A stretch of DNA of 64,000 nucleotides from Myotis daubentonii (taxonomy: Eukaryota; Chordata; Mammalia; Chiroptera; Vespertilionidae), in contig NC_081844.1 of NCBI RefSeq assembly GCF_963259705.1, positions 44,819,930-44,883,929 of the forward strand, in the 5' to 3' direction. The position numbers were made by a program, and so were the translations under genes. The notes under the pieces were generated by a model, which was not told the origin of the DNA, made no database searches, and saw only the letters and a list, made by a program, of their open reading frames with translations. Of the stretch, positions 1-10,896 are shown in pieces (the first letter of the stretch is position 1; the number at the start of each line of letters is the position of its first letter).

Positions 1-1808
1 TTAATTAGTAGGTTATAGTTGAAGAATTTTTGTTCTGATGTGTTATTTTATTTAAATTTAATACTTTGATGTTATGCCTATTGATGCTATGCTTATTACT
101 GATATTCCATTTCTACGTAGCTACATTTCATGGCATCAATATATTATTTGTGAATTCCATAACTGTAGCTTGAATTACTAATGATACTTTGGCATGGATA
201 TATTTTATTTTTTAATCATGTTTTATTTATTTTTATACAAAGCTGCATTCTACTGGTCTTTACCTTCTCCTTTCCCAGGTATCTGTGAATGTATTTGTTT
301 CTTACAATTTAATAAACTTGAATTATTAAGAATCATTTTCCCCATTTGCCATGTAAAACACAACCCATTATTTTTAGATAAGCAAAGCGTGCAATGTTGA
401 TGCATTCTATACAAATGTATGAGCTTCAAATGAATTTTTGCCTTGAGTCTCTTTAGTAGTAACAACAATTAAAAATATTCATTAGAGGAATTATACCTAG
501 ACATTGGTTCTGAAGAGTAAATAACTCCTGGCTGAATGACTGTCTGCCAGTCACTTTATCTCATTAGCCCTTTCTTCTAGAAATCTAATAAAAACCACCT
601 CCTTCTAAGGAATGTTGCTTATAAAACAGATTACTCTGATTGGCATATTACATCTGTACAAGAAGAAATGATAAGTTACAAATACTCTATTGAAAGGCTT
701 GACTTTGGGTTTCTCTAAAGACAATAACTCTTGAATTGGCTTGCTCCTGTGATGCAATGAAAGAAAGGCTTATGAATTATTACAAGAGCTCATTGGCTCC
801 CTGTATGGTATGGGGCTTTGGAGCCATTGTGGACACCATACCCACCCATGTGGTTCTTACCTTCTGGAACCTGGGCTGTCGTTCTGGGTGAAAATAATTC
901 CTGGAGGGTTCCACTAAATGCTGCTAAGGCTCCTGTGTAATTTCTTAACCTACTATGATGCCTTCATTCTTCAATTCTATCAAGACAAGAGTGATTTGCG
1001 ACTCCTGCCCCATATCCTTCAGAGTCGATGGTGCCAAGTCTGGCCTGTGATGGGTTTACAAGTCGGAGTGTTTATCGGGGGGAAAAGAAGACTTCGTGGT
1101 AGGCAAGGCAACATTATATTCCACAAAACAGCAAAAACTAAAATTTTCATAAATGTTGCTTTATCTTCCTACCTTGTATATTAATCATTTCTCTTCCCAG
1201 TGGTTTGGGGTGGGAATCTCACAAACTAAAATAATGTATTAGAGAAAAACAAATATTTTAAAAGTATAAAAATATCATAGCAAATGTACAAATATTTATT
1301 GGATGTACAGATGCAATAGGTAAAAGTGAAAAAAATTTTCACTTTTCTTTCAATTACAGACACTCCTAAATGACCCAAGGTGCTACCATTGATAACTTAC
1401 ATAGAGCCTGGATATTTTTAATTATTGGATTAAGATTCAGAAATGCAAGTGAATAATTATGAATGTGTGTTTGTGTATTCGTTAACATTTTTATTTCAAC
1501 ATTTTAGAGTCAATAACAAGTGAAACTATATTAACTCCTTTGCTGTAAGGAAGATTTTTTTCAATATTAAATTACTATAATTACTGTGTTTATTTGAGCT
1601 AAACAACAATAACTCAAATTTAGAATATAGGTGTATAGTTTTTTAAATCATATGGTTGTTGTTTATTATAGAGAAAAATGCACATCAGAATCAACAGAAG
1701 AAAAACATATCAGGCAGGGTCTGGAGTGGGGCCACGGGAATGGGAGGGGTGAGGTGGACCCACAGAGCACAAGTCTGTCTCTAGCAATAATTGCAATGTA
1801 TGTAATAA
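1..1808. other. Unique AT-rich DNA, no gene seen
   Basis: No recognisable transposon, exon or RNA gene is visible. Open frames here are short, lack recognisable domains and are consistent with chance in AT-rich DNA. Old degraded repeats could be present below my detection limit. Confidence 0.5.
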
Positions 1809-1823
1809 AGGTTTGGTATTCTT

Positions 1824-2042
1824 TTTTTTAAAATATATTTTATTTATTTTTTACAGAGAGGAAGAGAGAGAGATAGAGAGTTAGAAACATCGATGAGAGA
1901 GAAACATCAATCAGCTGCCTCCTGCACACTCCCCACTGGAGATGTGCCCACAACCAAGGTAGATGCCCTTGACCGGAATCAAACCTGGGACCTTTCAGTC
2001 CGCAGGCTGACGCTCTATCCCCTGAGCCAAACCGGTTACAGC
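1824..2042 (-). mobile_element. Ves SINE, nearly intact
   Basis: A tRNA-derived SINE in reverse orientation. The + strand shows the A-rich tail complement, the GAGAGGAAGAGAGAG tract, the body and finally the complement of the tRNA-like head (GAGCCAAACCGG). It is flanked by a perfect 15-bp target duplication AGGTTTGGTATTCTT at 1809-1823 and 2043-2057, so the insertion boundaries are exact. The intact duplication and clean tail suggest a fairly recent L1-driven insertion. Confidence 0.93.
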
Positions 2043-2057
2043 AGGTTTGGTATTCTT

Positions 2058-3033
2058 ATACTAATGAAGTTATAGTTAAAATAATGGGATAAGAATAAAT
2101 TCATCTTCAAAACTATATATCAGAGAAATATCTCATTAAATTAACATAAGAAGTAACTATTCATAATTAGACATTGATTAGTTATATTAAAACTACAAAG
2201 GGTTCACATAATACTGTTTAGAAAGAGAAAGAGAGAAAGAGTAATAACCATGCATCTAAGTATTATTTTCTCTTTTCAAAGTTGCAGTGCCTTCTAAAAT
2301 TCATGCCTTTACCTATATCCCACAAGCATCTCTCAAGTATATTTTTTTATCACTAATTACCGTGAAAATCATGGAAACTGAATTCTTTCTAAGACACACT
2401 CATCTAAATCACTAACATCATCCCTGAATTCTTATAATTACATTGAAACAAAACCTTAACATTTTTTCACCTCATTATCATTCATCTTTGCAATCCACAT
2501 ATACTTCTGATATTCTTTTTGAGATAAGAAAACCTAAAGGAAAGAAGAGTCAGGAAAATAAGTAATTACTATGCTCTGTAATTGTGAATTGGCAGCAATT
2601 TTTTATTTTTTTTCACAGTCTTAGTTTAGTTTTCCCTTAGTATCTTTTTCTTCACACCTCCAATATGTGCTGAGTTTTATCACAATAATACTGCTTTTAA
2701 ATAAAATCCAGTCTCTTCTTAAAAATCTCTCAAAAATCCTTTGCCTTGTGTGAACAAAAGAACAGAAACCACGTAGAACAAATCTGAAATCATAATACCT
2801 GAACTTTGTTGCTTCACAAACAAACAAAAACATCACAAGTGTTTTAGAACAAAAATGATAATATAATAAAAATAAGACTGAGAGTTACAGAAAAATTAGG
2901 GAGTAAAATTAGAAGTCTTTTAACCTCAGAAAGAAAACCCAGGATGTGAAAAATTCAAATGTGTGCTCAAAGTATTTAGTGCACTTTCACTATGAAACAC
3001 ATATTACTTTGTTTAAAGGTGCTACGTTTTATT
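2058..3033. other. Unique AT-rich DNA, nothing recognised
   Basis: No repeat or gene signature is recognised. The ORF on the minus strand near 2621-2836 shows no known domain and no supporting context. Confidence 0.45.
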
Positions 3034-3044
3034 TAGACAAACAT

Positions 3045-3250
3045 TTTTTTTAAAAAAATATATATTTTTGTCGATTTCAGAGAGGTAGAGGGAGAGAAAG
3101 ATAGAAACATCAATGATGAGAGAGAATCATTGATTGGCTGCCTCCTGCCTGCTCCCTTCTGAGGATCAAGCCTGCAACCTGATGGGGAATCAAACTGTGA
3201 CCTCCTGGTTCATAGATCAGTGCTCAACCATTGAGCAATACTAGCCAGAC
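3045..3250 (-). mobile_element. Ves SINE, diverged subfamily
   Basis: A reverse-oriented Ves SINE of the subfamily whose head region reads CTCCTGGTTCATAGATCAGTGC on the + strand, instead of the CAGTCCGCAGGC type seen at 1824-2042. An 11-bp duplication TAGACAAACAT flanks it at 3034-3044 and 3251-3261. It carries more substitutions than the copy at 1824-2042, so it is probably older. Confidence 0.9.
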
Positions 3251-3261
3251 TAGACAAACAT

Positions 3262-4249
3262 CTTGAAGTTAAATAAAAGTGGAAGATATCCAAAAATTAC
3301 ATTATGAATATACTATTGTGATATATCCATAATTTGAGAAAAGTTGAGTGTATGTATTGCCTACATTTATGTAAAAAGATTCACTGGAAATCTGAAGCTA
3401 AAAAGGAATTGGCCCAAAAGATCAATAGTGTTCAAGGATTAAAAGAAAAAAACAACAACAACACGGTATATCAATTGGCAAACTGAACTCTTTTAACATA
3501 AACATCCATTTAAAGTCTTTTGACTGAATATACCACTTTTTGCCTGAGTAAATTTTAAATTGCCTCATAAAACTATGTGAAAAACAAAATATTCCCCTAA
3601 TAAACAGCTTGATGCCCATTTTGTAGCATTAAAATAAAAAGTAGGGACAGATTTAAAAAAAAAAAAGAGAGACAACAAAATCCCGATGTTGGAGAGAACT
3701 CTAAAAGCATTCAGATTCTTGTTTAAATAACAATGGTTCAGTATTTGCCCTGGTTATTACATTCAGCCTTTAAACTTGTTTCATCTATATCACTGATGTG
3801 CCAACTTTCACTTTAATAGGGCTGTGTCACCAGAACTGGGGCATGGCATTTTACTAATAAGACTTTCTGCCATCGAATTTCAGTGTTGTGAACATGGGAA
3901 AAAAAAAAAAAAAGAATACAGAAGGAGATAGGTGCAGATGGTATGGCCTTAGACAAAATGTTATTCACTTTTAAGATGAGCCTGGATGCTTTAAGATGAC
4001 AGTGCTGGTGACAGTTCAAAATTCAAGATGTGACTTCAAAGGCAGATATTATTGAAGAGTAAAAAATATATTTGCATTGATATAAAATTAATTCTCAGCC
4101 CCCACCCTATTCCCTTAACACCCATCAATAGTCAACAGTGAACTAATTAAACAAAAGCCAAACACCCCACAGTGTTTGCTCCCTGTAGCTTCAGTAGCTA
4201 TAAATTTATCTCTAGAATTATATCCCAGTAGGAATGCCATTTAAAAGAG
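3262..4249. other. Unique DNA, nothing recognised
   Basis: Only homopolymer A tracts (around 3653-3665 and 3900-3914) stand out. No gene or repeat family is recognised. Confidence 0.4.
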
Positions 4250-4620
4250 AGAGTTAGAAGCAGTGTGAATCCCCACCTTTCCATCCACCTCCCAGGAAAC
4301 AGAATGCATCCTCAAAGGGGCCACTGAGTCTAATGAAGAGGCCATTAACAGTGATGTGGTCAGGTTCAAGGAAGGAGCAGAAAGCCATCGCCACTCCCAG
4401 GGCTCTAGCTGTGGCAGAAGGACTGCCTTTCAGGAGCTGTGCCTTAGCGAGAGTAAGGGAGCCATCAACAAATTGTGTCCAGGCAGGTGGGAGAAAAAAT
4501 TCTCTGATGTCTCTCTGCTCTGTTCAACTTAACTGGAGGCCAGGGGGGCAGGGGAGTCTGGGTAATGCAGTCTTCAGGGATTAGCTTTCACTGGGAAAGA
4601 GTGGTGCAGAGACGAGGGAG
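4250..4620. repeat. Possible ancient interspersed repeat, family not named
   Basis: This segment has higher GC than its neighbours and wording such as GGTTCAAGGAAGGAGCAG followed by CTAGCTGTGGCAGAAGG that resembles old dispersed mammalian repeats. I cannot assign a family from memory with confidence. The open frame at 4333-4584 is not supported as a gene. Confidence 0.3.
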
Positions 4621-4972
4621 TGAGGGAGAAGAAAAGTATTAGCACAGTTAAATATTGTGAATGTGGTTCTTCCATACAGGAATGAGTTGAAAATGTTCAC
4701 TGTGCCTTCAGATAAAAAAATCTTGTCAAAGGTAAAATCATTGCAGTGGAAGTAACTAGATTTAATATGAGTGTTCCTGAGTACTTCTGAGTTTATTCTC
4801 TCAAGGTGTAACTCATTCGGTACTTGAATGGCACCTAACATAATATACTCCATAAGTCATGGCTGGTCAGGATGACAGGAAACCAGATAAAGTTAGAAGC
4901 CAAGGTCAGGAGCAGACCCAGGAGCAGCTGCTTTTTACCAACAGGCAATTAAAGTGCATAAAGAAAATTTGA

Positions 4973-5486
4973 GCCCTGGCCAGGTAGCTCAGTTGGCTAA
5001 AGCATAGTCCCAATGCACCAAGGTTTTGGGTCCAATCCCCAGACAGGGCACATACAAGAGTCAACCATGGCCGAAACCGGTTTGGCTCAGTGGATAGAGC
5101 GTCGGCCTGCGGACTGAAGGGTCCCGGGTTCAATTCCGGTCAAGGGCATGTACCTGGGTTGCGGGCATATCCCCGGTGGGAGATGTACAGGAGGCAGCTG
5201 ATCGATGTTTCTCTCTCATCGATGTTTCTAACTCTCTGTCTCTCTCCCTTTCTCTCTGTAAAAAAATCAATAAAATATATTTTTTTAAAAAAAGAGTCAA
5301 CCATTGGACATCTGTAATACTGTCAACAATAGAAAAGTCAATTGATGAATGCAGGAATGAGTGAAACAACAAATGGATGGTTCTCGCCTTCCCTTCCTCC
5401 CTTCCTCCCCCTCTCCCTCTCTCTCTCCCCCTTCTGCTCTTTCTAAAATCATTAAAAATAAAATAAATGTAAAAAAGAGTTGAGTC
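4973..5486 (+). mobile_element. Older Ves-type SINE, split by a younger SINE
   Basis: The tRNA-like head (GCCCTGGCCAGGTAGCTCAG) starts at 4973 and runs to ACATACAAGAGTCAACCAT at 5068. It resumes after the nested element at 5305 with GAATGAGTGAAACAACAAAT, a CT-rich tract and an A-rich tail ending near 5486. The variant carrying CCAATGCACCAAGG in the head differs from the nested copy, showing two SINE subfamilies of different age. Its own outer target duplication is not clear. Confidence 0.85.
5069..5291 (+). mobile_element. Young Ves SINE nested in an older SINE
   Basis: A full-length Ves SINE with A-box-like (TGGCTCAGTGGATAG) and B-box-like (GGTTCAATTCC) pol III promoter motifs in the head, CT-rich tract and AATAAAATATATTTT tail. 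A perfect 13-bp duplication AAGAGTCAACCAT (5056-5068 and 5292-5304) is made from the host SINE's own sequence, proving insertion into it. Confidence 0.95.
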
Positions 5487-5604
5487 ACTCAGAGATGCAC
5501 CTCTAATTTGATTTTTACTTTCACAACATAATATATCCTTCTGTTATTCGATATTCAAAGTTTATGATGCTAATTGTAGGGAAACATAAATAACTGTTTC
5601 TAGC

Positions 5605-5765
5605 CTATGCTACAGGCTTTTTAGTATATTATCACATTTAATCTTATAACAACCCTCAGAGGCATGTTTTCTCTTCCCCTTTTCAGAGACTGAGATAGGA
5701 AAGCTCAGAAAGACTTGGTAATTTATTTAGCATCCCATCAGAAGTAAAATCCCTCTTTTTAACTT
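5605..5765 (+). repeat. MIR-like fossil SINE fragment
   Basis: The order CACATTTAATCTTATAACAACCCTCAGAGG, CCTTTTCAGAGACTGAGA, CTCAGAAAGACTTGGTAATTT matches the conserved core of the ancient mammalian MIR element (deposit of old tRNA-SINE). It is heavily diverged, as expected for a MIR. Confidence 0.65.
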
Positions 5766-6375
5766 AGTCTTTGTGAGTCTGAAACCTATACATTTTTGTC
5801 TTACACACACACACACCACAATAAAAAGAACTTCTTATACTAGTTTCAAGTATACGTTTAGTGTTTAAAATAAACTTTAATAATTATCAAGGTACATCCA
5901 TTCTCAGCCTATGCCATTTAATTGATATATTTAGTCTAATCAGATATTATGCTGCCTTTCTGACCTTTGTTTTGTCACATCAATTCTATCTAGGGAATTA
6001 AAATAATCTTTGACTTCATTGACCTTATGTGCTTTGTTATAATCCTTAGACATACAGTTTTCTTTGGCATGTACAGAAATTATGCTTTTATCTGCCTTAT
6101 CTGTGTTATTCAAATTTACTTTCTTCTAAATTCAAATCTACATTATTTCCCTCTTCTATCCAGTAATATTTGTATAGCTGTGCTGTTTCTGCCTAGGTCT
6201 TTGGGCACCTTTCAAGATATATTCTATTTACTGTTCACTAAAGTCACATTGTATTCTATTGTTTTTGCTATATTCCTGAGTTCTTAATAAGTATAATTTC
6301 TTTGATATATTTAAAATGCAGTATAGTTCTCAAGAGCATGAAAAAATGATAAGCTTAATTCAACTTGTTAATATT
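5766..6375. other. Unique AT-rich DNA, nothing recognised
   Basis: A short CA run at about 5800-5816 is the only simple repeat. The ORF at 6027-6287 is hydrophobic because of T-rich sequence and has no known domain. Confidence 0.4.
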
Positions 6376-6761
6376 TAATCACTTAACAAATGTTTATTAA
6401 GAACTGATTATATGCCAGGCACTCATCTAGGCTTTAGGGATGCAAGCAGTGAGCAAGCAATCAAATCTATCCTCACAGAGTTCCAATTCTAGTGGGGGGA
6501 AAGGGAACAACTGAAAATGAATAAATATATGCTTAATGTTATGTAATGTATTATATAGTGATAAGTGCTAGGGGGAAAAAAAGCAGGGAATGGGTTTAGG
6601 GAATGTTAGGGTGATGATACAATTTTTGTATTTTGTTTTTTTGAGATAGCTACAGAATATCTCTCTAAGGAGATATCGAGTAAATAATGGAGGAGGTGTG
6701 TGTGTATACAAGAAAGAGGGAGGGAGGAGAGAGAGAGAGGGAGAGAGAAAAAGAGAGGGGG

Positions 6762-6816
<55 letters not shown>

Positions 6817-7078
6817 GTAGAATGAGTGGTTTCAGAAGAGAAAACACCAAATGCAAACACCCTTACACCCTTAGGTGGGAGCGGCTGTTGTGTGTTTGCA
6901 GAGCACAGTGAGGAAGCCTGTCTGGCTGCAGCCAAGGGAATGGGTGAGGGAAAAATTGATGTCTGACAGGTGATGGAGGACCTTGCAAATTATTGAAAGA
7001 ACTGTGGCTAGTACTCCTTATGACAAAGGAAGGCTTTGGAGGGTTTTGAAGAGAAGAGCATTATCTTATTCAATATGA
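6376..7078 (-). repeat. L2 LINE fragment with an expanded GA tract
   Basis: Read on the + strand the sequence follows the reverse complement of the L2 3' part: TTATATGCCAGGCACTCATC, TTCCAATTCTAGTGGGG, AGTGATAAGTGCTAGG, and later GGAGGGTTTTGAAGAGAAGAGC. The order and spacing fit one L2 copy in which a GA microsatellite (6707-6812) has grown. No intact reading frame remains. Confidence 0.75.
6707..6812. repeat. (GA)n microsatellite
   Basis: About 106 bp of near-pure purine GA repeat with GGGA interruptions. It produces spurious Ser/Leu and Arg/Glu open frames on both strands, which should not be read as proteins. Confidence 0.97.
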
Positions 7079-7125
7079 ATAGCCTTTATAATTATATTTA
7101 GCATTCAATTCCATTACACAGGGAA

Positions 7126-7352
7126 TCCTATATAATAAAAGCATAATATGCAGATTGACCAAATGGAGGTCAGCAGGGGGCGGGGCCAGTGTGCAGGCGG
7201 TGCCAGGCCAGCCAAGGCGCATGCCAGTGGGCAGAGGAGAGCAGGCCTAAGCCATCAGTAGGACATCCCCTGAGGGCTCCTGAACTGTAAGAGGGCACAG
7301 GACGGGCTGAGAGACCCCCGAGTGCATGAATTTTTGTGCACCGGGCCTCTAG
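7126..7352 (+). mobile_element. HeliBat non-autonomous Helitron, 227 bp
   Basis: It begins TCCTATATAATAAAAGC and ends with a palindrome GTGCATGAATTTTTGTGCAC followed by CGGGCCTCTAG. The flanks are A (7125) and T (7353), the A|T target expected for Helitrons, which make no target duplication. It is a short internal-deletion derivative and encodes nothing. Confidence 0.95.
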
Positions 7353-7353
7353 T

Positions 7354-8062
7354 TTATTTATGTTTCTACAGAATTTTAAAGCCAAGCATTTAGTAGTGTA
7401 GAAAAGTGACATGCTAAATAATAAATATGGTCAATATTTTGATTAACTTTACTGCAGCCTATGCTGATCTTGATGTGTTTACCCAATATTCAGTTCTTAT
7501 CTCTGGGGTGCTGTTATGTTTATACAGTCTATCCAGGAAGAAGATTAAATATTGTGCTGTGTTATTGTATTGCTCTTTGTGGTATGCCTCTTATATGTGT
7601 AAAGATTTATATATTCTGTTCATAACCATATGGCCAGGAGCCATTACACATTACTGCAATGCTTATATAGCCAACTCTATGGGAATTTTACTCAGATTAA
7701 TGGCAATCTGACAATTCATTAAATGTAAGAAGTTCAAATGAAGAAAAAAACTAGAAGTGCCTAGAGGTACAGTGGCAGTCACAGAGTGATACGTTGTATG
7801 TGTCTCACAAATGTAAAAACATCTTAGGAAATGATACACATTTTCTCTAATATAGAAATCCTTGTGTAATCATATTACTCTAAAAAAGATCTTTCCACTG
7901 TTTTATATTTTTATGTAATTTATATTTTTTCCTGTTGTAACGAATCAAATTAGTAATAACATACTTTATAGATTATTGGAAAATAGTTTGTTCAATAGAC
8001 AGTTACTTTTAAAAAGCAGATAAAGGTTAACCAAAGATAATTAAACTCAATCACTTAATAAC
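7354..8062. other. Unique DNA, nothing recognised
   Basis: No repeat signature is recognised. The frame at 7427-7711 (94 codons) is open but AT-rich, hydrophobic and without a recognisable domain or exon structure. Confidence 0.4.
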
Positions 8063-8180
8063 GCCCTCCCAGCTTAGGTAGTCTTTCAGTGGTGCTTCTC
8101 TCTCATTGATGTCTCATCATTCTGTCTCTGTCCCTAACCCTTCCTCGCTCTCTAAAAAAATAATAAAAGCGTTTAAAATA
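8063..8180 (+). mobile_element. Ves SINE remnant with internal deletion
   Basis: A short head relic (GCCCTCCCAGCTTAGG) runs directly into the SINE's 3' part, TGCTTCTCTCTCATTGATG, the CT-rich tract and AAATAATAAAAG. Most of the tRNA-like body is missing. No convincing target duplication is visible. Confidence 0.65.
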
Positions 8181-9763
8181 AAACAAAACAAAAAAACCTC
8201 CCTTCTTAGAGCAGGTAAATGCAATCAGTAAATGTATTTTTTTTTCAGAAAAGCATAGTTTTGCTGTTTAACCCTGTGCTATAGCATGTACCACTTGTTA
8301 CTTTTAATATTTTGACACTATACCCCTGGATTTTGGCATGTTGGTTTTTACCTCACAAATGCATTGGTTCCCTGACTCTACAAATATGCTATTGAGGACT
8401 TCTAAGTTTCATGACTCATCATCAAAGAGGAGATTTTTTTCCTTTGACAATGCCCTTTCCCTTAGGGACTGTCGGGATGTCTGCTATGCATGAAGAACTC
8501 TCATATTCTGTTTGGTCCCTGAATTTACTAGAGGACACCAATATAGGAATGGGAGAGTCGGAGGACTGCAGAGCAGGTGAATCCAATGCTGCCTATCAAA
8601 GGTACATGAAGTGGAAACTCGGAACCTCATTTTTGTAGAAAGGAAGTAGACTTATTTACCTGAGTGCAGAGGACAAATAATGAAACACTGATTTCCTTTA
8701 CTCTTCATCTTGTACCTTGGTCTCAGGGCTGGGTAGCTTTACAATGCTAAATCTCTCTGAGAATAAGAGACTGGTGATGGACAGGTGTGTTATTACTGCC
8801 TCCCTTTCTCTCCTGGACTTTTGGTTGCTTGTCCAATGAATTGAAATCTAGGGAGTGAAGTTAAGTCTAACCAAGCATGGAAGCAAATAGTATGCTTACC
8901 CCTTTAGTTCAATCCCAGTAACACTTAATTCTTCATCCAAAGCGGCTCCTGGTTCATGTCCTCCAAGAATATAACATTAGAATGAAAGACTTATGAATTT
9001 ATTTGCTCCTGAAAATAATCATTGGAAGCATGTCTAATTCTTATTGGCTCAAACACGTTATTTTTCATAGCGAACCACACAAGGCATTGAAACAATTTTG
9101 TAGCCCTCAAATGCTTAATGAGAATGAGTTTTCATCTCCTTTTGTATCATATTATTGGTCATAAGTACACAAATCTAATCTCTGTTTTTATTCTTAACAC
9201 ACCTGGTCAAACAATTACAAATATAAGTCTTTTTACAAATCATATAAAAATTATAAATTGTCTAATATGTGTCTAATTGCTTAACACTAACGTTGTGACT
9301 AACAAAAGTAATCATTAAATCCAGCCATTATTTTTGCTCCTGATGAACCTGTAGCAGTAAGTATATAACTGATGCCTCTGGCATTCCATTGAACATTTAC
9401 TCCTAACATATATTAGTTTTTCTCTATTTTAGATCTCATTACACTGCACTATAATCATTGGTTTCCTAACCTTTCTTCTCTTGAAAATTGACACAATTCT
9501 CAAAGGACAATATTCTATGTTTTGTGAGTTTGTTATAACAAATATTTAGATTTAAAAGTCAAATGTTATTTTTACTTGACTTGGAAAAACAAAGAGGCTT
9601 TGGGAGTTTGTCAGAAACAGAATCAGCTGGAAACCTTGTGAAACATTTTAATGAAGCTCTTTAGTTGGTAAAATAACATGACAACAGAAGAGCAAATTAT
9701 GTACAGAAAGTAAGAGTTTATTTTGCCAACCATAGCCCTTATAGTTTACTTGCAATAAAATAA
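8181..9763. other. Repeat-poor unique DNA, 1.6 kb
   Basis: I recognise no transposon or gene. The frame at 8411-8638 has no domain. This is one of the longer repeat-free stretches of the window. Confidence 0.4.
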
Positions 9764-9844
9764 TCCTATCTAATAAAAGAGAAAAATGGTAATTGGCGTA
9801 CGACGATACCCTTTTCATTGGCTAATCAGGGCTATATGCAAATT

Positions 9845-9930
9845 AACTGCCAACTATGATTGGCAGTTAACTGCCAACTATGATTGGCAGTTAACTGCCA
9901 ACTAAGATTGGCAGTTAACTGCCAACAAGA
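9845..9930. repeat. 24-bp palindromic tandem repeat inside the HeliBat
   Basis: AACTGCC starts recur at 9845, 9869, 9893 and 9917, an exact 24-bp period. Each unit is itself an inverted repeat: ACTGCCAA, a six-base loop, then TTGGCAGT. The sister Helitron at 10897-11565 carries only one such unit, so the array grew in this copy or its lineage. Confidence 0.93.
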
Positions 9931-10284
9931 TGGCGGTTAATTTGCATATGTAGGCACAATGCAGGGAGGCGAAAGGGAAAGCAGGAAGAAGCCCCCTGCC
10001 ACTGACAGTGATCAGAAACCCAGGGGGGAGCTAAGAGCTGGGGGGCAGGGCAAAGGCGGCCCTGGGGCCGCCTTTGCCCTGCCCCCCAGCCATGATCGGA
10101 GAATCAGGCGCCTTTGCCGCCCTGGCCAGTGATAGCAGGAAGTAGGGGTGGAGCCAGCAATGGGAGCTGGGCACGGTCGAAGCTGGCAGTCCCGGGAGCT
10201 AGGGGTCCCTTGCCTGGGCCTAAAGTGAAGCCCACGATCGCGGGGCTGCTGCAGCTGTGGGTCCCCGCTGCCCGGGCCGGACGC

Positions 10285-10740
10285 CTCAGCCAGAGGGGTT
10301 AGGCCTGGGCAGGGGCGGAGCCTGCAACCGCGGGGAGCTGGGGGTCCCCTGCCCAGGCCTGACACCTCTGCCAGAGGCCTCAGGCCTGGTCAAGGGGCCG
10401 ATCCGGTGATTGGTGATCGGAGGGTGATGAGGGTCAACTCCTCTGGCTGAGGCATCAGGCCTGGGTGGGGGGCGGAGCCGGGGAACGGGGGGATATGATG
10501 GTCCCCTTGCCCAGGCCTGAAGCCTGGGTCACAGGCGTCAGGCTTGGGCGGGGTGTGCAGCAAGCGATCAGAGGGAGATGGGGGTCCCCTGCCCAGGCAT
10601 GATTCCTGGGCCAGAGGCCTCAGGCCTGGGCGGGGGCCAGAGCCAGTGATCAGGGGGAGATGGGGGTCCCCTGTCCAAGCCTGACACTTCTGGCAGGGGT
10701 GTCAGGCCTGGGCAAGGGGCCGATCCTGCGATTGGAGGGT
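10285..10740. repeat. GC-rich minisatellite, about 6 units of 75-83 bp
   Basis: The phrase CAGGCCTGG or a close variant recurs at about 10299, 10380, 10455, 10538, 10620 and 10702, each followed by a GGGG-rich run and GGTCCCCTGCCCAGGCC-type text. The sister element at 10897-11565 keeps about one unit. The repeat explains the Pro/Gly-rich open frames on both strands. Confidence 0.88.
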
Positions 10741-10896
10741 GATGGGGGTCAACGCCTGAGGGCTCCCAGTATGTGAGAGGGGGCAGGCTGGGCTGAGGGA
10801 CACTCCCCTCCCCACACACACCCAGTGCACGAATTTCGTGCACCGGGCCCCTAGTGGTTATATATAATTATCTGAAGTTTTTAAATATCATAACAA

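Larger units (their letters stand above)
9764..10854 (+). mobile_element. HeliBat Helitron, 1.09 kb, left arm of a large inverted pair
   Basis: The 5' end TCCTATCTAATAAAAGAG follows A (9763); the 3' end is a perfect palindrome (GTGCACGAATTTCGTGCAC) then CGGGCCCCTAG followed by T (10855). Inside are a 24-bp hairpin-forming repeat (9845-9930) and a roughly 82-bp GC-rich minisatellite (about 10285-10740). Open frames inside are by-products of the minisatellite. A shorter sister copy lies 42 bp downstream in the opposite orientation. Confidence 0.96.

Noticed and set aside
5069..5170. tRNA-like sequence with A-box and B-box motifs
   Set aside because: It is the head of a Ves SINE; the same head occurs in all SINEs of the window, followed by SINE body and tail. 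No separate tRNA gene with a proper acceptor stem was seen.
6606..6935. 109-codon minus-strand frame with long Ser/Leu run and complementary Arg/Glu frames
   Set aside because: It is translation of the (GA)n microsatellite; there is no domain, and all frames across the tract stay open for trivial reasons. The same applies at 41951-42326.
7427..7711. 94-codon frame with several cysteines and hydrophobic segments
   Set aside because: No homology, no splice or promoter context, and AT-rich composition makes hydrophobic open frames common by chance.
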